A DNA stretch of 64,000 nt. Source: JAGLON01 sp041394985 (GTDB lineage Bacteria; Zixibacteria; MSB-5A5; GN15; JAAZOE01). The DNA is taken from positions 1,426,001 to 1,490,000 of the forward strand of contig JAWLBI010000001.1 of assembly GCA_041394985.1 (NCBI GenBank), read 5' to 3'. Numbering within the stretch: the first letter of the stretch is position 1; each line of letters starts with the position of its first letter. Shown one piece after another: positions 9,501 through 18,619 of this stretch. The notes under the pieces are model-generated. The model did not search any database and was not told the DNA's origin. It was given only the letters and a program-made list of their open reading frames with translations. Position numbers and translations under genes: made by a program.

Positions 9501-9908
9501 GACCATCCGAAACTGTTCGGTCTCGGCATTCCGAATGACTGGGATATGTCGGTATACTGGCGCTTCGAAACCGGCTCGCCGTATACTCCGTCGAAGGACT
9601 TCCCGAACATGGATCTGGACGTTGGTGAAAGCCCGCAAACGAACTCGATGCGCCTGCCGTCGACCGCGCAGACCGATATCAAGTTCAATAAGCGGTTCCG
9701 GGTCTCCGGTATGCAGTACACGTTCCAAATTTGGGTGAACAATTTGTTCAACAATGAGAACGTCGTCAGCGTCAGTACCAGTACGGGCCGTCCCGACACC
9801 TCGAACAACCAGAGCGGCATCATCGGCGGCGGTACCGAATACCAGTCGAATCCCCGCAACTGGGGTCGTGGTCGACAGATTATCGTCGGTCTTGGTGTGC
9901 AGTTCTAA
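6540..9908 (+). CDS. TonB-dependent receptor with regulatory-like N-terminal domain and DxNxNG repeats
   Basis: An outer-membrane receptor of 1122 residues counted from the ATG at 6540, which follows GTGAGGAGGG; an in-frame GTG at 6441 is less likely because it lacks a ribosome site and would bury the signal peptide. Order: signal peptide (VVVFIVLLSLVGGSVFA); carboxypeptidase-regulatory-like beta-sandwich (GRIKGTVTDYKTGEPLGGVSIQ); plug domain with IRGGRSGETTYLVDG; a 22-strand-type barrel ending in QIIVGLGVQF. Unusually, eight motifs of the form DxNxNGxxD lie in the barrel region (about 7900-8520), resembling calcium-binding loops. Substrate unknown. It leads an operon with a PorV-like protein and a large lipoprotein, an arrangement that recalls SusC-type uptake modules. 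Confidence 0.88.
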   Translation: MSSRGYRPMFSVVVFIVLLSLVGGSVFAASVGRIKGTVTDYKTGEPLGGVSIQIEGTKMGTKSDFDGNFVIISVPPGTYSLLFSAMGKKTVQMTDVEVNTDQTTERNIQMEATILETGQITTVKGTKKGIDFNQTGSTTIQTAKEIQAAPVATVDDLLAKQTGITRDAEGELHIRGGRSGETTYLVDGVNFSDPLGGRAPVDAGINISSSAVLELKVIKDGFDPEYGEALSGVVTITSPEGSPDKTRSRVQYYTDDFGSADLNKYSENYDLLEFSISGPDPLLTSRILPALGINYFEDKDFTFYLYSRAYKTDSRTPYWKYNTPATQKEYRSYNLLGINVPDRQDNLYNIDATLAFNPTNNMHVKALYKGSWSNSTEFMWIHRYTPATAPISDYSTNTVSLQLKQIVNKTTDYEINLSYWRSRFELAPGDPEHPGETLSPDDFFFTDEYETYDDLNGNNVYDSYEPFLNIFPDSVQWGSIWIPNRNASDVIISTDDQIGGPYFPMFDLNNNGVIDSYEGEPFVDLNNNGVWDSGDKLTKDINGNGTFDEIYRDVTSPTWTSSEEPYTDGDSSLGEPFVDINRNGVYDIGVDRFVTALDPSVNMDLNRDNVYTGPDPALWEPGIPFIDYNGNGVFDPPNNRYDPGEPYIDVNQNGKHDLGGDNNTAFLNYGYLQSGDSNRWLKEEVDKWTAKGNFKKALGRAHEVKAGFEFRREKVAVSDIQGLQRRNDESIGDGYPYEGRGRVRDFYSRTPNVLVLYFRDKIEYGSLVASLGLRADLFFQADLTGTATIQDRTGHKIQDIRNKFSPRVSINYPISERAMIRFNYGHFYELPSYSRMYRTSNPYQRGDVPVIGNPNLDYTKTVNYTFGVNYAFTDEYSVKLSGYYKDYFDIIATTAYDEGGITLFSYYDNTDYARVRGFEMELSREAARFINGTLSYEYAFAYGKSSSDTDNYDRLVEGGDISIDENPLNWDVRHRVSMWLQMYFTDRDHPKLFGLGIPNDWDMSVYWRFETGSPYTPSKDFPNMDLDVGESPQTNSMRLPSTAQTDIKFNKRFRVSGMQYTFQIWVNNLFNNENVVSVSTSTGRPDTSNNQSGIIGGGTEYQSNPRNWGRGRQIIVGLGVQF

Positions 9909-9967
9909 AAGAGAGAGAAGATTCAAGGCTTATGCCGCTTGTGTATAGAATCGATGGGAGAATGCAG

Positions 9968-10933
9968 ATGTCTTGCAAAGATACAACTTCGGCAGGTAAA
10001 TGGACGCTTCTGGCGACCTTTGCCTTCCTCGCCCTGCTGATCGTCATTCCGGGGCAGGCGTTTGGACAGGCCAAGGTGGGAACGGCCGGCGCCAAGTTTC
10101 TCGATATCGGGATTTCGGCGCGTGCTATGGGGATGGGCGAGGCGTACAGCGCCATAGCCAATGACGTGTCCGCGGTGTATTATAACCCGGCCGGTCTGAC
10201 CCAGATTTATTCTCGGGAAGCCATGTTTACCCACATAGACTACCCGGCTGATATCAACTTCGAATTCGCAGCCGTTGCCATTCCTTGGGAAGCGGCTTCG
10301 GGCGTCGTCGCAATCGCCTTTTATAATCTGCGATCCGGCGATATTCCGCTGACGACATACTCACATCCGCAGGGGACCGGCGAATTGTTCCAGGCGAACG
10401 ATTATGCCATTACTTTCACCTATTCGCGGAACCTGACCGAGCACTTCTCATTGGGAACCACCATTAAGGCGCTCGGCGAATACTACGATAATGAATCCGC
10501 GACCGGATGGGCCGCCGATGTCGGCACCATTTACGACACCGGGTATCGCGGCTTCAAAATCGCGATGAGTATCGTCAACTTCGGTCCCGATATGAAGATG
10601 ATCCAGCAGGAATACCCGCTGCCGATTAACTTCAAATTCGGCAGCTCCTTCAACTTCATTGAAAGCCCCGACCACCTCGCGGTTTTCTCCCTCGAAGGCG
10701 CTCACCCATCGGACAACCTTGAGCAGTACAATGCCGGTGTCGAATACTGGTTCCAGGACAAATTCTCCCTCAGGGTAGGCAACCGATTCAATTATGACAC
10801 CGACGGTTTCACAGCCGGTGCCGGACTTAAATGGCCGTTCGGAGAAGCCTCCGAAGTTCGCGTCGATTACAGCTTCCAGGATATGGGCGATCTGCGCGAA
10901 GTTCACCGCTTTTCCGTTGCCTTTGCGTTTTAA
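9968..10933 (+). CDS. PorV/PorQ-family (UPF0164) outer-membrane protein
   Basis: About 321 residues from the ATG at 9968, chosen because GGGAG lies 7 nt upstream; an in-frame ATG at 9932 would add 12 residues. A signal peptide (ATFAFLALLIVIPGQAFG) is followed by the family signature AKFLDIGISARAMGMGEAYSAIANDVSAVYYNPAGL and a FadL/PorV-like barrel ending with a terminal aromatic (VAFAF). Relatives act as type IX secretion shuttles or hydrophobic-ligand channels. It sits 59 bp after the TonB receptor and before a lipoprotein, so it probably works with them at the outer membrane. The precise role is unknown. Confidence 0.85.
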   Translation: MSCKDTTSAGKWTLLATFAFLALLIVIPGQAFGQAKVGTAGAKFLDIGISARAMGMGEAYSAIANDVSAVYYNPAGLTQIYSREAMFTHIDYPADINFEFAAVAIPWEAASGVVAIAFYNLRSGDIPLTTYSHPQGTGELFQANDYAITFTYSRNLTEHFSLGTTIKALGEYYDNESATGWAADVGTIYDTGYRGFKIAMSIVNFGPDMKMIQQEYPLPINFKFGSSFNFIESPDHLAVFSLEGAHPSDNLEQYNAGVEYWFQDKFSLRVGNRFNYDTDGFTAGAGLKWPFGEASEVRVDYSFQDMGDLREVHRFSVAFAF

Positions 10934-10970
10934 GGAGTGAGCCATGTTAAGTTATAGTGGAGGAAATTCA

Positions 10971-13073
10971 ATGTCTACGGTACGCCACACGCTTGTAATT
11001 GCTGTTCTCGTGGCTCTCACAGTTATGATGACTCTGGTCGGATGCGAACCGGATCGAAAAGGGACCGCCCTGGAAAACCAGGCCCCGATTATCGGCATCG
11101 TTAACACGCCGCCGGATGAAGCCGACTTCTCCCGCAATCCGGAATTGAACTGGTACGCCACCGATATAGATGGATATATTTCTTTCTTCCGCCACGCCGT
11201 TATCGTCGACACGCTGCTGAAAATCAACGGCATCGTCGTAACGCCGGAAGAATACATCGCCCAGGCGGCCGACGATATGTACGACTGGGATACGCTGATC
11301 GTTGACCTGGATCACCCGCAGTCATCGGCGACGATTAATCTCTTTGCCGATACGCTCGATCCGGTCAATACTTTTATCAGCCAGTACTTCTTCGTACAGG
11401 CCTGCGACGATCAGGGCGCGATGTCCGAAATCGCATTCCGCAAATATTCCAGAAACAATCACTACCCGAATACGCACCATCGCTCTGGTGATTTGTTCAT
11501 CAATGCGCTGAATGCGAATTCCGCCGCCAATGGTATTTCCGTGTCCTGGGACGGCGCCGACTCCACTGACTGGGGCCGCACCGATCCGCCGCTGGAATTC
11601 GAATGGCGCCTGTATGGCCCATATGCCACCGATGCGGATGTCTATGTGAATATGGTGCAGGAGGACTGCGTTTACGATCCGACGAGCGGCACCTACATTA
11701 ATTGCCGGAATGTCTTTGTTTTGGATATTGATGCTATTGCCGATACGATGTATGTCGATCCCGGCGATGACCGACCGGCAATACCGGTAGCGCAACCGAT
11801 TGCCCATTCCAAGGGACCGAATTTCGCCAATGATCCCAATGACACCTGGGTCACCGAAACCGAAACGACGATTTATAATGTCTTTAAAGGTTTGAACCTG
11901 CAAAATACGAGCCAGTACAAATTCGTATTCTGGGTACGTGCCCGGGATGATGGCTATGTCCCGGATCCAACACCTTCATTCAGCATGTTCAATGTGATTG
12001 AAGCGCTGTTTGAACGCGACGTCGCCGTTATTGATGAGACCGTTTATAACAGGAATGCGGGACGCTGGTGCCCGCGCCACATGGACTCCGTTGTCTTTAT
12101 GTTCAACGATTATATTCACGAGTCCGGATATACGAGCTTTGATACGATGCAGGACCTGTTCTATACCACGGGCCAGAAATCCTACTTCGTTGAAAACTCA
12201 ATTGCAGGAGCCCCGTTTACGGTCATTGATGCGCTGTCGCACAAAGTGCTGATTCTGCATAAAGACATGCTCATGAATGGTATCTCATTCGAGCCGAATG
12301 CCACCGTATATACGGTATTCTTGGGACTTGCCCAGGGTGCCACAAGTTGGGTGTTTTCACGGAATATAACAAGCCAAAACCAGGCGGCTATTATTCCTGG
12401 AACGATACAGAATATGAATGCGACATTTACGTCGTTCTTTGGTGTCAACCAGGTCGGTGTGGAGGCATTCAATCACTATACCTTGAGTACCGCTGCGCCT
12501 GATTTCTGGATTCGCAACCCGATCTTCCTCGAGGAATTCATCGGTGCATATCCGGCGCACAGCGAATATCCTCTGGTTGAACTGTTATACTCGGATTCCC
12601 TTGCCGGAGAAACGACGTCGCGTCTGGATTCGATGTACGTGTTGTGGTCTGAATTCATCGGCCGCGCACATAAACTCCAGGGAATGCCGATGGTCGGGGT
12701 GGCATATAAGTCTCAGATTGCGACTCCGCTCTTCCTGTATTATTCCCGCTTGGGAGAATCATCGATTTACCATGGTAAGGTCTGCGCCGTTCGAGCGGCC
12801 AGCAATGATACCAGAACCGCATGCTTCTTATTCCCGCCGCTGGCGATGGATCCGGAACCGATGCAGGAGACTTTCCAGTTGACCCTTGATTATCTGATCG
12901 AGAAGTTCTCCTCGGTGCAAGGCGCCGCGAAGCCCGGATACAGCAGTGATCCGGCGACGCTCGAATACAGGAAACAGTTGACGGACGAATATCTGTACTA
13001 TATTAATAATATGGCTACGGACGAAGAGAAAGAGCAACTGGGTATTTCGATTAAACCGTTTGTCGTTCACTGA
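10971..13073 (+). CDS. Large lipoprotein of unknown function
   Basis: About 700 residues. A lipoprotein signal peptide (VIAVLVALTVMMTLVGC) gives a lipidated cysteine shortly after the start. Two starts are possible: ATG 10971 behind AGTGGAGG, and ATG 10944 behind AAGGAG, 27 nt upstream in the same frame; I prefer the first because it places the hydrophobic core normally. After the cysteine, the segment NQAPIIGIVNTPPDEADFSRNPELNWYATDIDGYISFFRHAV looks like a fibronectin-III/Ig-type module. The remainder shows no motif I can name. Third gene of the receptor operon and just before a strong terminator; a surface lipoprotein partner of the receptor is plausible but unproven. Confidence 0.8.
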   Translation: MSTVRHTLVIAVLVALTVMMTLVGCEPDRKGTALENQAPIIGIVNTPPDEADFSRNPELNWYATDIDGYISFFRHAVIVDTLLKINGIVVTPEEYIAQAADDMYDWDTLIVDLDHPQSSATINLFADTLDPVNTFISQYFFVQACDDQGAMSEIAFRKYSRNNHYPNTHHRSGDLFINALNANSAANGISVSWDGADSTDWGRTDPPLEFEWRLYGPYATDADVYVNMVQEDCVYDPTSGTYINCRNVFVLDIDAIADTMYVDPGDDRPAIPVAQPIAHSKGPNFANDPNDTWVTETETTIYNVFKGLNLQNTSQYKFVFWVRARDDGYVPDPTPSFSMFNVIEALFERDVAVIDETVYNRNAGRWCPRHMDSVVFMFNDYIHESGYTSFDTMQDLFYTTGQKSYFVENSIAGAPFTVIDALSHKVLILHKDMLMNGISFEPNATVYTVFLGLAQGATSWVFSRNITSQNQAAIIPGTIQNMNATFTSFFGVNQVGVEAFNHYTLSTAAPDFWIRNPIFLEEFIGAYPAHSEYPLVELLYSDSLAGETTSRLDSMYVLWSEFIGRAHKLQGMPMVGVAYKSQIATPLFLYYSRLGESSIYHGKVCAVRAASNDTRTACFLFPPLAMDPEPMQETFQLTLDYLIEKFSSVQGAAKPGYSSDPATLEYRKQLTDEYLYYINNMATDEEKEQLGISIKPFVVH

Positions 13074-13098
13074 GAAAGATTTTGTTTTGAATAAAAAA

Positions 13099-13126
13099 CC
13101 CTCCCGGTTCCCGGGAGGGTTTTTTT
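13099..13126. terminator. Bidirectional rho-independent terminator
   Basis: CCCTCCCGG (13099-13107) pairs perfectly with CCGGGAGGG (13111-13119), with seven T on one side and six A on the other. It serves the rightward receptor operon and the leftward glycosyltransferase gene, whose stop is 36 bp away. Confidence 0.92.
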
Positions 13127-13161
13127 GTAGGGGCTTTCGCCTTAGGATTTCTATAGTATTC

Positions 13162-15279
13162 CTACCGCGGCCAGTGGCGCAGATAAATCGCCACCACCGA
13201 ATCCGCCTCGCCGCTACGCCCCAGCGATCGATACCCCGATATCAAATTTATGTACGCTTCCTTCAATAACGAATCGGCCGCAATCGCCTGCCGAGAAAAC
13301 CGGATCGATGCCTCGAACTGCCCGGTCAATCCATACAAATACCCCAGCTGATAATCCGATAACACCGCCAGCCGCTCGCGAGACGCATTCGGCGTTGCGA
13401 AACTCTGCGTCTTAAACGAAATCACCGCATGCGTTGCATCCAGTCGCTCGCGAACACGCAACTGATTATCAATCGCCTCGGAATAACGCCCCAATGCCGC
13501 GAAATACAGCGCCTCCTCGAATAAATACTCGGGGTACTTTTCGACAAAGCGCCGGAATTGCCGTCGCTGCGCTTCAATAGCCTCGCGCCCGGTCGTATCT
13601 GCTACAGCAGTACGAAGCAGGTTAATGGCGGCCTGTTTATCATAAGGCTTGATGGTCAGTGAAGAGGAGGCATAAAAACGAGCCGAATCTGTCTGCCCGT
13701 TAACCAGGTACACCGCGGCCAGATCATTCATCGCCTCGGCCGATTGCGGATTGGCCCGCAACTCCGCATGGAATGACTCAATACTGTTTTTCGTATCGCC
13801 GAGCTTCAAATAGGCAAGACCCCGGTTGACAAAACTATCCTGAAAATACCCCGGCAAGGCAGTGATGGAATCATAATAGGCGATAGCGGTGCGGTACTCT
13901 CCGGCCCGCATTGCGGTGTTGCCTTTGATAAACAGCGCATGCCGATCATCATTCCGAGTACCTGAATAAATGTCAGACGTCATGCAAACCGCCGCGGTGA
14001 TACCGAGCGCGACCGCGATAAATAACCGAGGCCCGAACGCGCGATGCATGAAAGCCTCAATAATTCGACCGATACCGATGGCCGATAATATCGCCATCAA
14101 CGGAATGATCGGCAGACGGAATCGCGATGCGACAAAGAACAGCGAAATCGCCAGCGCATAAATCATTATAATGCCGGCGATACGCCCGGCATTATAATTC
14201 GTAATTCCCGGCAGGCACAATCCTGCTATGGCGAGTGCCAACAATAACCAGAACCGCACCGGCAAATACTGCAAAATCGGATTGGCAAAAACGCTGATAT
14301 CCAGTCGTCGGTTATTGGATATCTCATGCCCTGAAAAAAAGAAGAACAACTTTTTTGCAAAGAGCGCCATGAACTCGGCCGGATGATCGATGATATATGC
14401 CAATCCCTTCTTCATCCAGAAGCGCGACTGCTCGCTGTAGCGGAGCGGCTCGCCGGTTTCGCGGTATGCCTCATAATCGACATCATCAAGCGTCCAGTCG
14501 GCGCCAAAGCCGGGTAATTCGGAATACAGGCCGTTGGCCTGCGCATTATTACCGATATAGAAATTCACCCCGCCCTGATACGATATAAGCATCATCTGTC
14601 CGGATGCCGTATAATTAATGATCGTCACAGGAGCAATGCACAACACCATAGTCAATAAAAACGCTCCGAAACCCTTCAACAGGGTTTTTTTATCTCCTCG
14701 GTGCCTTTGCCAGAGTATAAATGCCGCCACCGGCAAAAAGATCAATACCGTCGGTCGCGCAATGGCCGCCATGCCGAAAAACAACCCGGCCAGAGGCAAA
14801 TGCGCCTTCTTATCCTCAGTCTCTATAAAACAGTACAAAGACGCCGCACCAAGCAGCGTAAACAGCGCATCTAATAAAAGCTGTCCGTCGAAAAACAGGC
14901 TAATAGGGTAGAGGGCCAGCAGAACAGCGGCTATCAGGCCCACCAGTTGAGAAAACAGCACCCGACCGATCCGATAGGTCAGCCAAATCGTCCCGAGTCC
15001 CAAAAACAACTGAATCAGGCGAATAAAAACGACTGAATGCCCGGATATTTTCAAAAGCCCGGCCAGAAAAAACGGATACAGCGGCGCCCTGAAATACGGT
15101 GCATTTGCCAGGATATCGCCATCGGCGATCGCCGCCGCCCAATTATAATGATACAATTCATCAATCGACAGCGCCGCTACCTGGCCCGAGTCCGGGATTC
15201 CCACAAATAAATAGATCAGCCTGATCAGCAGCGCCGCGACAATGATATACAGAATCGGCGATTTTAAGGCGGATTTCAT
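13162..15279 (-). CDS. GT39-type membrane glycosyltransferase fused to TPR repeats
   Basis: About 705 residues from the ATG at 15279; an upstream in-frame TTG at 15315 is rejected because it lies inside the likely promoter. The N-terminal two-thirds is a polytopic membrane protein of the ArnT/PMT class: an acidic first loop (LSIDELYHYNWA), PYFRAPLYPFFLAGLL, and about ten membrane helices, so a polyprenyl-phosphate-sugar donor is expected. From about residue 460 to the end it becomes soluble with tetratricopeptide repeats (FIKGNTAMRAGEYRTAIAYYDSI; NRGLAYLKLGDTKNSIESFHAEL; MNDLAAVYLVNGQTDSA). Acceptor and sugar are unknown. It is monocistronic, convergent with the receptor operon. Confidence 0.78.
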   Translation of the reverse strand: MKSALKSPILYIIVAALLIRLIYLFVGIPDSGQVAALSIDELYHYNWAAAIADGDILANAPYFRAPLYPFFLAGLLKISGHSVVFIRLIQLFLGLGTIWLTYRIGRVLFSQLVGLIAAVLLALYPISLFFDGQLLLDALFTLLGAASLYCFIETEDKKAHLPLAGLFFGMAAIARPTVLIFLPVAAFILWQRHRGDKKTLLKGFGAFLLTMVLCIAPVTIINYTASGQMMLISYQGGVNFYIGNNAQANGLYSELPGFGADWTLDDVDYEAYRETGEPLRYSEQSRFWMKKGLAYIIDHPAEFMALFAKKLFFFFSGHEISNNRRLDISVFANPILQYLPVRFWLLLALAIAGLCLPGITNYNAGRIAGIIMIYALAISLFFVASRFRLPIIPLMAILSAIGIGRIIEAFMHRAFGPRLFIAVALGITAAVCMTSDIYSGTRNDDRHALFIKGNTAMRAGEYRTAIAYYDSITALPGYFQDSFVNRGLAYLKLGDTKNSIESFHAELRANPQSAEAMNDLAAVYLVNGQTDSARFYASSSLTIKPYDKQAAINLLRTAVADTTGREAIEAQRRQFRRFVEKYPEYLFEEALYFAALGRYSEAIDNQLRVRERLDATHAVISFKTQSFATPNASRERLAVLSDYQLGYLYGLTGQFEASIRFSRQAIAADSLLKEAYINLISGYRSLGRSGEADSVVAIYLRHWPR

Positions 15280-15285
15280 AGGACG

Positions 15286-15315
15286 AATATACGGGGTGCG
15301 CAATGGATTTATCAA
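15286..15315 (-). promoter_or_regulatory. Promoter of the glycosyltransferase gene, apparently leaderless
   Basis: Read on the minus strand: TTGATA (15315-15310), an 18-bp spacer and TATATT (15291-15286), then 6 nt to the ATG at 15279. There is no Shine-Dalgarno sequence in the 6 nt. Confidence 0.6.
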
Positions 15316-15566
15316 CTGTAAACGTCGCCGGTTTGCAACTTTTGCCAGTTATGAATCCTCTTGCATCCTCACATTAGGCAACCCATTGCGATACGCGGAT
15401 GCCCGAAAAATCAGCTTAGTTCTATGTTCCGCAACGGGATAAATCAATTGTATATGAATCGTCCTGCAAACACCCTGTGCAAAAATTGAACACAAAATAC
15501 CCGATTGGGACATGGCATCACAATTGCTCTAACCCCTGTGGAACTACTTTTTGAGGAGGCAAGACC

Positions 15567-18470
15567 ATGACTATCGCCACCACCCAAAAGCTCATCGCCC
15601 TGACGCTCCTTCTGGCGGCTTCGACCGTTTGCGCGCAGGTAATGGTTCCACAGTCGGTTCAGTCCGCTGTCGAGACCCTGGATGCTTCCTCTTATATAGA
15701 AGTTCTTCTCAGCTTCGAAAACGACCTCGATATCAGCGCCGTCAAGATGTCCCAGATGCGCGATAAGCTGAGCCGCGACGACAACTACCGAAATGTTATG
15801 AATCGCCTCGAATCCAACCGCGCCGCTCTCGAAAACGAAATCACCCCGACGCTCGAATCGATGAAGGCCGACGGCCGCGTCGAATCCTTCCGCTTCTTCA
15901 CCGTTTCCAAGACCGTTCTCGTCCGCACCCGCGTCGATAACGTCGACAACCTGTTGAACCTGCCCGGCGTCGACCTCATTAATATGAACACCGAAGTCTC
16001 CCTGATCGAACCGGTCGAAAACGATGCCCCCAGCCTGTCGCCGTCGCTCGTTTCTTCCAACCCGGCCCTGCAGACCATTAATGTCCCCACTCTCTGGGCC
16101 CAGGGGTACACCGGCAAGGGTTCCGTCGTCTGCTCGTTCGATACCGGCGTCGACGGCGACCATGAAATGCTGAACGGCAAGTGGCGCGGCACGAACAAGC
16201 CGGATGCCTCCAGCTACTGGTTCGCTCCCCGCGGCGATTCTCTTCCGTACGATAATATCGGCCACGGCACCCACACCATGGGCGTGATGATCGGCTCGAC
16301 CGCTTCCGACACCATCGGCGTCGCTCCGGCCGCCACCTTTATCTGTGCTGCCGTCATCGACCAGGGCGCCAACTTTTCGACCACGATTGCCGACATCCTC
16401 GACGCCTTCGACTGGGCGCTGAATCCCGACGGCGACATCAACACGACCGACGACATTCCCGATGTCATCAATAATAGCTGGGGCGTCCCGAATTCGATCT
16501 ACGGCGACTGCGAAAACACGTTCTGGTCGGCCATCGACAATGTCGAGGCGGCCGGTGTCGTCTGCATCTTCGCCGCCGGTAATGAAGGTCCCGAACCGTC
16601 CACCATTCGCAACCCCGCCGACCGCGCCAGCTCTCCGCTCAACGCCATGTCAATCGGCGCCGTCGATCCGTCGACCCTGATCGTCGCCGACTTCTCGAGC
16701 CGCGGTCCGTCCATTTGCAATGGCGCGATTAAGCCGGAAGTCGTCGCCCCGGGCGTACAGATTTTTTCTTCCTACAAGGATGGCGGTTACAAGCTGATGT
16801 CCGGTACCTCGATGGCCGCTCCGTTCATCTCCGGCCTCGTTGCCCTGATGCGTCAGTACAATCCCGACGCCACCGTCGAGCAAATCAAGAATGCCCTGAT
16901 CTCGGCCGCCGCCGATCTCGGTCCCACCGGAGAAGACAATGCCTACGGCCACGGTATCGTCGATGCCTCGCGCGTGCTCGAATTCCTTCCGGCACCGACC
17001 ACTCCGCAGGCCTACGTTAGCTCGTTCCAGGTTTCCGGCGGTGACGACACCTTTGCCGACCCGGGCGAACAGGCTGCCATGACCATGATTCTGCATGAAC
17101 CGACCGGCGAACTGACCGCTGTCGATGCCTGGCTCACCTGCACCGATGACGATATCATGATTCTTGGCGGTACGCAGCGCTTCACCTTCAGCGAAAAGTA
17201 CGCCGTCAGCCCGGCCCCGTTCACGCTGAGCATCGCCTCCGAGGCGATTTCCGGCAAGGTTGTTGAAATGACCGTCAATATTCAGGTTCCAGGTTCTTCC
17301 GACACCGATACGCGCACGATCGAAATGACCATCGGCCATACCGCTCCGGGCCGCATCTTCACGAGCGCCTCGAACTCGATTTCCTTCTCGGCTTCCGAAT
17401 TCGGCCAGTACGGCCTCGGTGATGGCTCCATCTATCAGGCGGGTGGCGAAGGCTTCCGCTTCAACGGTTCCGATAATCTCCTGTACGAAGCCGGCCTGAT
17501 CATCGGCCGCAACCCCTCGATGGTCTCCGACGGCATTCGCGACGAAAACGGCCGCTTTAAAGAATCCAACTTCATCCCGGATACCGATTATTCGGTTCAG
17601 TCATTCGCCGCCGGCGACGAAACGGTCACCACCGGATTCTCCGATGGCGATGCTCAGCTTCCGATTCCGGTCACGATCGAGCAGAAGGTCTGGACCTCCG
17701 ACGGTAACTACACCGTCATCGAATGCGAATTCACGAATCCGACTGCCGAACGCCTCGACTGGCTCGCCACCGGCTTCTTCTTCGACTTCGACCTCGGCGC
17801 CAACGACGAAATCGGTTTCGACTCCCTTATGGGCATCTATTATCAGTACAATCAGACGACCGGTCAATACATCGGCCTGGTCGGCCTGAGTGTCGGCGAG
17901 TTCAATTTCACCGCCAACGTGAACGGCGATGAAAAGACCGGTTTCACGACATCGGAAAAATTTGGTATGGTCAATTCATCCGGTATCTCGCTTGCCACCA
18001 CCGGCTCAGATGACTGGTATGTTGTCATCTCTCAGCGGCAGGGTTTGCTGGACGCTTTCGAATCGACCTCTATAGCGGTCGCGATTATCGCCGGCTATAA
18101 CACCGAAGACCTGCGTCAGGCGGCCGAGGCGGCTCTGGGCGCCTACGGCGCGTACCTGGATGTCGATGATATCGTTAACAGTCTGCCGACCGAAATCGAA
18201 CTGTCGCAGAATTATCCGAATCCGTTCAACCCGACGACGACGATTGAATTCGCCATGAAGTCCACCCAGCACGTCACGCTGACCGTTTATAATATCACCG
18301 GACAGCGCGTCAAGACGCTCTATGACGAAGTCGCCATGGCCGGCATGAACTCGGTCGTCTGGGACGGTGACGATGAATACGGTCAGGCGACCGCCTCCGG
18401 TATCTACTTCTATCGCCTCACGGCCGAAGACGGCAGCACCGAAACCAAAAAAATGATTCTCCTTAAATAG
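15567..18470 (+). CDS. Secreted subtilisin-like (S8) protease with C-terminal sorting tail
   Basis: A 967-residue secreted serine protease. Signal peptide 1-23; prodomain about 24-150 (alternating helix and strand, VESFRFFTVSKTVLVRTRV); catalytic domain about 165-475 with D192 (SFDTGVDGDH), H233 (GHGTHTMG), oxyanion N303 (NNSWG) and S415 (SGTSMAAP), so the triad is complete. Beta-rich modules follow. The last ninety residues contain QNYPNPFNPTTTIEF and a FlgD-like Ig fold ending TETKKMILLK, the type IX-style secretion tail of this part of the tree. GGAGG precedes the ATG at 15567. Monocistronic with a strong terminator. Substrate unknown. Confidence 0.94.
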   Translation: MTIATTQKLIALTLLLAASTVCAQVMVPQSVQSAVETLDASSYIEVLLSFENDLDISAVKMSQMRDKLSRDDNYRNVMNRLESNRAALENEITPTLESMKADGRVESFRFFTVSKTVLVRTRVDNVDNLLNLPGVDLINMNTEVSLIEPVENDAPSLSPSLVSSNPALQTINVPTLWAQGYTGKGSVVCSFDTGVDGDHEMLNGKWRGTNKPDASSYWFAPRGDSLPYDNIGHGTHTMGVMIGSTASDTIGVAPAATFICAAVIDQGANFSTTIADILDAFDWALNPDGDINTTDDIPDVINNSWGVPNSIYGDCENTFWSAIDNVEAAGVVCIFAAGNEGPEPSTIRNPADRASSPLNAMSIGAVDPSTLIVADFSSRGPSICNGAIKPEVVAPGVQIFSSYKDGGYKLMSGTSMAAPFISGLVALMRQYNPDATVEQIKNALISAAADLGPTGEDNAYGHGIVDASRVLEFLPAPTTPQAYVSSFQVSGGDDTFADPGEQAAMTMILHEPTGELTAVDAWLTCTDDDIMILGGTQRFTFSEKYAVSPAPFTLSIASEAISGKVVEMTVNIQVPGSSDTDTRTIEMTIGHTAPGRIFTSASNSISFSASEFGQYGLGDGSIYQAGGEGFRFNGSDNLLYEAGLIIGRNPSMVSDGIRDENGRFKESNFIPDTDYSVQSFAAGDETVTTGFSDGDAQLPIPVTIEQKVWTSDGNYTVIECEFTNPTAERLDWLATGFFFDFDLGANDEIGFDSLMGIYYQYNQTTGQYIGLVGLSVGEFNFTANVNGDEKTGFTTSEKFGMVNSSGISLATTGSDDWYVVISQRQGLLDAFESTSIAVAIIAGYNTEDLRQAAEAALGAYGAYLDVDDIVNSLPTEIELSQNYPNPFNPTTTIEFAMKSTQHVTLTVYNITGQRVKTLYDEVAMAGMNSVVWDGDDEYGQATASGIYFYRLTAEDGSTETKKMILLK

Positions 18471-18489
18471 GGTAGTTCCAACCCACCAA

Positions 18490-18522
18490 AGCCTTCCCGA
18501 ACAGCGGGAAGGCTTTTTTTTT
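18490..18522 (+). terminator. Rho-independent terminator after the subtilase gene
   Basis: AGCCTTCCCG (18490-18499) pairs perfectly with CGGGAAGGCT (18505-18514), followed by an unbroken T run. Confidence 0.92.
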
Positions 18523-18568
18523 GCCTGAAACGCCACCTGAACTTATTTCTCTCCGGGGCAACTTCCAA

Positions 18569-18597
18569 TTGACTTGAACGGCCTCGAGCCGTATTTT
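18569..18597 (+). promoter_or_regulatory. Promoter of the ecfT-truA operon
   Basis: TTGACT (18569-18574), a 17-bp spacer and TATTTT (18592-18597), with the expected start about 15 nt before the ATG at 18620. The spacer contains the palindrome ACGGC-CTCGA-GCCGT, which could be an operator. Confidence 0.6.
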
Positions 18598-18619
18598 GCT
18601 CAATTACGGAGGGCACACG

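Noticed and set aside
15444..16274. 276-codon antisense frame over the subtilase start
   Set aside because: Shadow frame of the protease gene; the plus-strand frame holds the signal peptide and catalytic aspartate.
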